A DNA stretch of 7,701 nt from Legionellaceae bacterium (lineage in GTDB: Bacteria; Pseudomonadota; Gammaproteobacteria; Legionellales; Legionellaceae): contig JAHFRX010000068.1 in NCBI GenBank assembly GCA_023266075.1, positions 1-7,701 of the forward strand. Reading direction: 5' to 3'. Positions 5,701 through 7,701 of this stretch are shown piece by piece (position 1 is the stretch's first letter; the number at the start of each line of letters is the position of its first letter). A program made the position numbers and the translations under genes. The notes under the pieces were generated by a model, which saw nothing but the letters and a program-made list of their open reading frames with translations, searched no databases and had not been told where the DNA came from.

Positions 5701-7701
5701 GGTGAAAAAGACATGTATTCATGGCGTGATTGAGTATGCTACATCATTGTTTAGAGCTGAGACCATAGCGAGCTTTGCAAAACATTATCAATCTATCTTA
5801 TCTGAAATGGTATACAAGTCGACACAATCGAGTGATTCGTATCAACTATTAACACCTCAGGAATATCAGCAAGTTGTTTATGATTGGAACGCGACAGCAG
5901 AAGATTACTCCAAAAATAAGACATTGCATGAGTTGTTTGCAGAGCAAGCTTCACGTACACCACATCGCGTCGCGGTGGTGTACGACAATGAAACACTGAC
6001 TTACCAAGCACTGAACGAAGCATCGAATCAATTGGCGCATTATCTTCGTAAACAGTATGGCGGAGAGCTTAAAGAAGATACGCTGATTGCGGTATGTGTT
6101 GAGCGCTCATTAGACATGCTGATTGGAATTTTAGGAATATTAAAAGCCGGCGGTGCTTATGTACCGCTTGATCCCAATTATCCTGCATCACGCATTGAAT
6201 TTATGCTGAAGGATATGCAAACACGGTTGTTATTAGCGCAATCTCACCTACACATTGATGCTGATATTTTGCGTATTGATTTAGATTTACGTCCCTATGA
6301 AAATGAGTCGTCACTAACACCCGCGAATATAAGTCAAGCGAAGGACTTGGCCTATGTCATTTATACTTCTGGCACAACAGGGCAACCGAAAGGCGTGATG
6401 CAGCCTCATGAGAATGTAGTGCGATTATTCACGGCAACAGAGGATTTTTTCCATTTTAATACAGAAGATGTTTGGACGTTATATCATGCGTATGTATTTG
6501 ATTTTTCAGTCTGGGAGATGTGGGGTGCGTGGTTATATGGTGGAAGCTTAATCGTTGCTTCACACGATGACGTGAGAGATATGAATCAATTTTATGCTCT
6601 GTGTGTTAAACATCAAGTCAGTATTTTAAATTTTACACCGACAGCATTTAGGGTGTTTTCTGATACCGAAGAGATGATGAAAGAGAAATTGTGCGCACTC
6701 AGATTTATCATTTTTGGTGGTGAAGCATTGGCTTATTGTCATATTGCGTCTTGGCAAAACCGTTATATGGGATTGTTGCCGAAGTTAGTCAATATGTATG
6801 GTATTACAGAGACAACAGTTCATGTCACATCTAATGAAATTTCCTTTGAAAAATCAACACCGAGCATGGGGTATAGAATTGCAGATATGAAGACGTATGT
6901 GCTCAATGAGGCAGGACAACCCGTACCGATAGGTGTCGTGGGGGAGTTATATATCGGTGGAGCGGGGTTGGCGCGAGGGTATTTAAATCGTCCTGAGCTA
7001 ACAGCCGAACGGTTTGTTGAAAATCGATTTGCGACGCCTTGCGATAAAGTACAAGGTCATACAAGGCTGTATAAAACTGGAGATTTGGTAAAATGGTTAC
7101 CCACTGGAGAATTAGCGTATATTGGTCGTAATGATTTTCAAGTGAAAATACGTGGGTTTCGGATAGAGTTAGGTGAGATAGAGCAAGCCTTGTCGACGCA
7201 TGAAGCCGTTGCTCAATGTGTGGTTATACCCCATGCGCGAGTTGATGGCAGTTATTATTTGGTGGCGTATTATGTGCGCTCATCAAGCGTGACTGACGAT
7301 GAGCTTCGCTTTTATTTAAGTGAACGTTTATCTGAATATATGTTACCCAGTATGTTGATGTGTATGACGTGCATGCCTTTAACCATCAATGGAAAATTAG
7401 ATCGCTCAGCATTACCAGAGCCTCATGTTCAACGCATTAAAGAACGAATCGTGCCTCGTACACCTTTAGAGCAGCAAATGAGTGATGTTTGGTCGTCTGT
7501 TCTAGAGGTGCAAGATATTGGAGTGACAGACGATTTTTTTAGGTTAGGGGGCGATTCAATACGCAGTATTCAAGTGTCAGCACGGCTACAAAAGCTTGGC
7601 ATGTCTTGCACAGTTCGAGATATTTTCACCTATCGAACTATCGCGCAGCTGAGTCATGTGGTGAGTGAGAAAAAGCGTACAAAAGCAGAAGATACTCCTG
7701 A
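1505..7701 (+). CDS. Nonribosomal peptide synthetase C-A(Tyr)-T-C-A(Thr)-T, 3' partial
   Basis: This two-module (or longer) NRPS is predicted to add tyrosine and then threonine to a peptide received from the upstream synthetase. The frame starts at ATG 1505 and stays open to the right edge (2065 complete codons), so the C terminus is missing. Domains by residue are C1 ~1-425, A1 ~438-930, T1 ~940-1012, C2 ~1027-1440, A2 ~1459-1970 and T2 ~1983-2054. Catalytic motifs are intact: HHSILDG (H135/H136, D140) in C1, HHVAFDG (H1153/H1154, D1158) in C2, YTSGTTGQPKG in both A domains (599-609 and 1620-1630), invariant A10 lysines K922 and K1964, and carrier serines S976 and S2018. The protein begins only five residues before the condensation motif, with no starter or formylation domain. 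It is therefore an elongation enzyme, not an initiator. T2 is of the LGGDS type, so an E domain should follow. Known: domain roles. Inferred: substrates and order. Confidence 0.97.
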   Translation, partial: MIEAIYPASSLQEGFIYHALSQPDDDAYCVQLQIEYALALDVERYTEAWRLSIAHYPSLRTSFNWSEVPIQIIHQTGNLTVHYHDLRDVSLQVPAILALQEADRRVRFDLQKPTLLRLHVIRRGESSYTVLQTTHHSILDGWSGPILLRQVDKYYQLLKQGQSVNVVPDSAYLRAQAYISSHKEAAQHYWEKRLVNVRYANDLSALLSVPVHLDDVRVVTQPMQQSGCIEGASYHALKTFCMEEGITLNTLSQFVWHKLIQVYTQDHQTIVGTTISGRALPIFGIEESVGLYINTLPLVVNWDASTSILEQLREIESCVLGLNEHSFVSLASLQREGRRLFHSLFVFENYPISSLKDGQIQTRESFEKVDYSLGLLLHEHKETLHFTLSYDGIYLTEAKAAQLLTQIGLIFDQIPKRRHQAHHALTLLMPQEYQRIIYDWNATTCDYPKDKTLHQLFEAQVLRAPNDVAVVYEGETLTYQAMNEASNQLAHYLRKQSGGELPADTLIALCVERSLEMLIGIWGILKAGGAYVPIDPNYPASRIQFLLEDAETTLLLTQSHLMFECTIQRIDLDKKPYLNEAKTNPAHVNQAMDLAYVIYTSGTTGQPKGVMIEHHSVCNLVMNQNASFNINPQDRVLLYAELCFDASVSEIFCTLTIGATLFVIPRDVRSDVHRLSHYLEHYQITVATLPPVILTNFVQCELPYLKTLVVAGDTCTPKTMDDWCDSRALMNAYGPTEGAVCTTLHQYQRGDLNTIIGRGLSNIKLYVLDQYQAPVPIGVVGELYIGGVNLARGYLNRAELTAASFIPNPFEPHQRLYKTGDLVRWLSNGDLAYMGRGDFQLKIRGFRIELSEIEHCLLKHPKVKQAVLLTRSTNDDLQLFTYYIGDVSASLLRHYLEEQLPNYMVPHVFVAVDSFPLTSNGKLDRDALFLLKIETDKAHRPPRDELETRLCKIWMDTLHVPVVGIDDDFFYLGGHSILAIHAAHRMSIVMRCQVLVSDVFKFRTIARLRENLNVVLLNITRVPENTAPLSFAQERLWFIESYEEGSDAYHIPLVFKLDKHIHTERLKQALQLVVERHEILRTIFVQNEAGVYQQQVQHNALSIQTLTWDEMALDVVIKRLVHTPFDLTQEYPLRAHFIKSATQEAEYLVLMLHHVAFDGWSHTLLMRDLKQCYEGGVHQLPILPIQYKDFSVWQRQDLSHRFETLITYWQSKLKNVEPMEMPTDYPRSLQMDYRGDSMIFQLPPDLSEQLFSLAQSQGVTLYTILLTGLAIVTSRYTGKNDVMIGTPVANRQHADLAELIGFFINSLVLRIQLQPDENVFECISKIQTELLEAHLHQDLPFEKLVDSLHLERDTSRHPLFQVMFSVDYLENASQQLLDGLTPIAPNYQVSKFDWTVRMQVKKTCIHGVIEYATSLFRAETIASFAKHYQSILSEMVYKSTQSSDSYQLLTPQEYQQVVYDWNATAEDYSKNKTLHELFAEQASRTPHRVAVVYDNETLTYQALNEASNQLAHYLRKQYGGELKEDTLIAVCVERSLDMLIGILGILKAGGAYVPLDPNYPASRIEFMLKDMQTRLLLAQSHLHIDADILRIDLDLRPYENESSLTPANISQAKDLAYVIYTSGTTGQPKGVMQPHENVVRLFTATEDFFHFNTEDVWTLYHAYVFDFSVWEMWGAWLYGGSLIVASHDDVRDMNQFYALCVKHQVSILNFTPTAFRVFSDTEEMMKEKLCALRFIIFGGEALAYCHIASWQNRYMGLLPKLVNMYGITETTVHVTSNEISFEKSTPSMGYRIADMKTYVLNEAGQPVPIGVVGELYIGGAGLARGYLNRPELTAERFVENRFATPCDKVQGHTRLYKTGDLVKWLPTGELAYIGRNDFQVKIRGFRIELGEIEQALSTHEAVAQCVVIPHARVDGSYYLVAYYVRSSSVTDDELRFYLSERLSEYMLPSMLMCMTCMPLTINGKLDRSALPEPHVQRIKERIVPRTPLEQQMSDVWSSVLEVQDIGVTDDFFRLGGDSIRSIQVSARLQKLGMSCTVRDIFTYRTIAQLSHVVSEKKRTKAEDTP
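2789..4309 (+). other. Adenylation domain A1, predicted tyrosine
   Basis: A1 activates an amino acid as aminoacyl-AMP and loads it on T1. Visible core motifs are YTSGTTGQPKG (599-609), FDASVSEIF (644-652), NAYGPTE, GELYIGG, YKTGDLVRW, a KIRGFRIEL motif and NGKLDR with K922. Aligned by eye to GrsA, the ten specificity residues are D645 A646 S649 T688 V709 A711 A732 V740 C741 K922, giving DASTVAAVCK. I recall this string as one of the published tyrosine codes. Compared with the phenylalanine code (DAWT...) the Trp at the third position is Ser, which leaves room for a hydroxyl. A related aromatic such as Phe or a substituted Tyr remains possible. Confidence 0.82.
2816..3337 (+). repeat. Direct repeat copy 1: N-terminal third of A1
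   Basis: The 174 codons from YDWNAT to the GVM after the A3 motif align without a gap to 5879-6400, at a constant offset of 3063 bases, with about 128 of 174 residues identical by hand count. DNA identity includes a 22-base exact run starting at 2972 (copy at 6035). The similarity ends abruptly after GVM. Confidence 0.8.
4322..4540 (+). other. Thiolation domain T1, LGGHS type
   Basis: This carrier domain holds tyrosine and then the extended peptide. The 4'-phosphopantetheine attachment site is S976 in DDFFYLGGHSI. The His before the Ser is the form usual for carriers followed by a condensation domain, and C2 does follow, so no epimerization is expected at this residue. It is clearly different in sequence from the two LGGDS carriers in the window. 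Confidence 0.93.
4583..5830 (+). other. Condensation domain C2, LCL type
   Basis: C2 should form the bond between the tyrosyl-terminated peptide on T1 and threonine on T2. It opens with PLSFAQERLWFIESY, the standard LCL opening, followed by RHEILRTIF, the active site HHVAFDGWS (residues 1153-1161), IGTPVANR, IGFFINSLVLR and HPLFQVMF. The LCL class fits the absence of an E domain in the tyrosine module. All catalytic positions are present. Confidence 0.93.
5879..6400 (+). repeat. Direct repeat copy 2: N-terminal third of A2
   Basis: This is the partner of 2816-3337. It encodes the portion of the A domain outside the specificity pocket. Beyond it, A1 and A2 share only the general family motifs until the PVPIGVVGELYIGG segment (A1 from 3824, A2 from 6920), where close similarity resumes at an offset of 3096. 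Confidence 0.8.
5954..5984. repeat. Perfect 10-bp inverted repeat, 11-base GC-rich loop
   Basis: Arms CGTACACCAC (5954-5963) and GTGGTGTACG (5975-5984) are exact reverse complements. The loop can extend the stem by three further C-G pairs (5966-5968 with 5972-5974) after a two-base bulge. It sits in the start of A2. The duplicated position in A1 (2891-2921) does not keep the pairing. No T-run follows. Confidence 0.6.
7451..7664 (+). other. Thiolation domain T2, LGGDS type
   Basis: This carrier domain holds threonine, with attachment serine S2018 in DDFFRLGGDSI. The GGDS signature is the one found in carriers that precede epimerization domains, and the domain closely resembles the E-linked carrier at the left edge. 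The remaining residues to the right edge (a charged KKRTKAED linker) stop just short of where the E domain begins in the upstream protein. A D-threonine or D-allo-threonine output is inferred. Confidence 0.93.
7479..7651 (+). repeat. Direct repeat copy 2: E-linked T domain
   Basis: This is the partner of 1-173, with the same frame and no gaps. Because copy 1 is followed by an E domain, the match supports an E domain just past the right edge of the window. Confidence 0.75.

Larger units (their letters stand above)
5879..7417 (+). other. Adenylation domain A2, predicted threonine
   Basis: A2 activates the amino acid for T2. Core motifs include YTSGTTGQPKG (1620-1630), FDFSVWEMW (1665-1673), NMYGITE, GELYIGG, YKTGDLVKW, a KIRGFRIEL motif and NGKLDR with K1964. 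The specificity residues, aligned by eye to GrsA, are D1666 F1667 W1670 N1709 I1736 G1738 M1764 V1772 H1773 K1964. This gives DFWNIGMVHK, the classical threonine code, matched at all ten positions. A stretch before the YKTGD motif (NRFATPCDKVQGHTRL) is several residues longer than in A1, but no methyltransferase or other insertion is present. Confidence 0.9.

Noticed and set aside
6400..6920. Frameshift or pseudogene in A2 at the point of divergence from A1
   Set aside because: The frame is continuous and gives a complete threonine code with intact A4 and A5 motifs.

Overview
The whole window is a fragment of one nonribosomal peptide synthetase (NRPS) assembly line on the + strand. Two large genes overlap by four bases and both run off the window. 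There is no intergenic space, and I see no RNA gene, mobile element, CRISPR array, transporter, MbtH-like gene or thioesterase. The sequence leans AT-rich. The wording of the modules (for example YDWNAT before each adenylation domain, followed by a KTLH...LF stretch) recalls gammaproteobacterial NRPSs such as those of Xenorhabdus/Photorhabdus or Legionella relatives. That taxonomic guess rests on style only and is weak.

Region 1 (1-1508) is the 3' end of an upstream synthetase. It holds a thiolation (T) domain of the LGGDS type, a complete epimerization (E) domain, and a C-terminal tail with the TPSD signature of a donor communication-mediating (COM) domain. Its adenylation domain, and so the residue it loads, lies outside the window.

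Region 2 (1505-7701) is the 5' part of the next synthetase, 2065 complete codons with no stop: C1-A1-T1-C2-A2-T2. C1 looks like a DCL condensation domain, as expected after an E domain. A1 carries the ten-residue code DASTVAAVCK, which I recall as a tyrosine code. T1 is of the LGGHS type and C2 of the LCL type. A2 carries DFWNIGMVHK, the classical threonine code. T2 is again LGGDS and closely resembles the T domain before the E domain in region 1. An E domain is therefore predicted just past the right edge.

Together the genes are predicted to build an internal segment ...-D-Xaa-L-Tyr-(D-)Thr-... of a longer peptide, with the chain passing between the two proteins through a COM pair and the DCL domain. 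Within-cluster duplication is visible. The first ~174 codons of A1 and A2 align without gaps at about 74% identity and then diverge sharply at the substrate-binding core, and the two LGGDS T domains are about 75% identical. Two perfect 10-bp inverted repeats lie inside the coding sequence.
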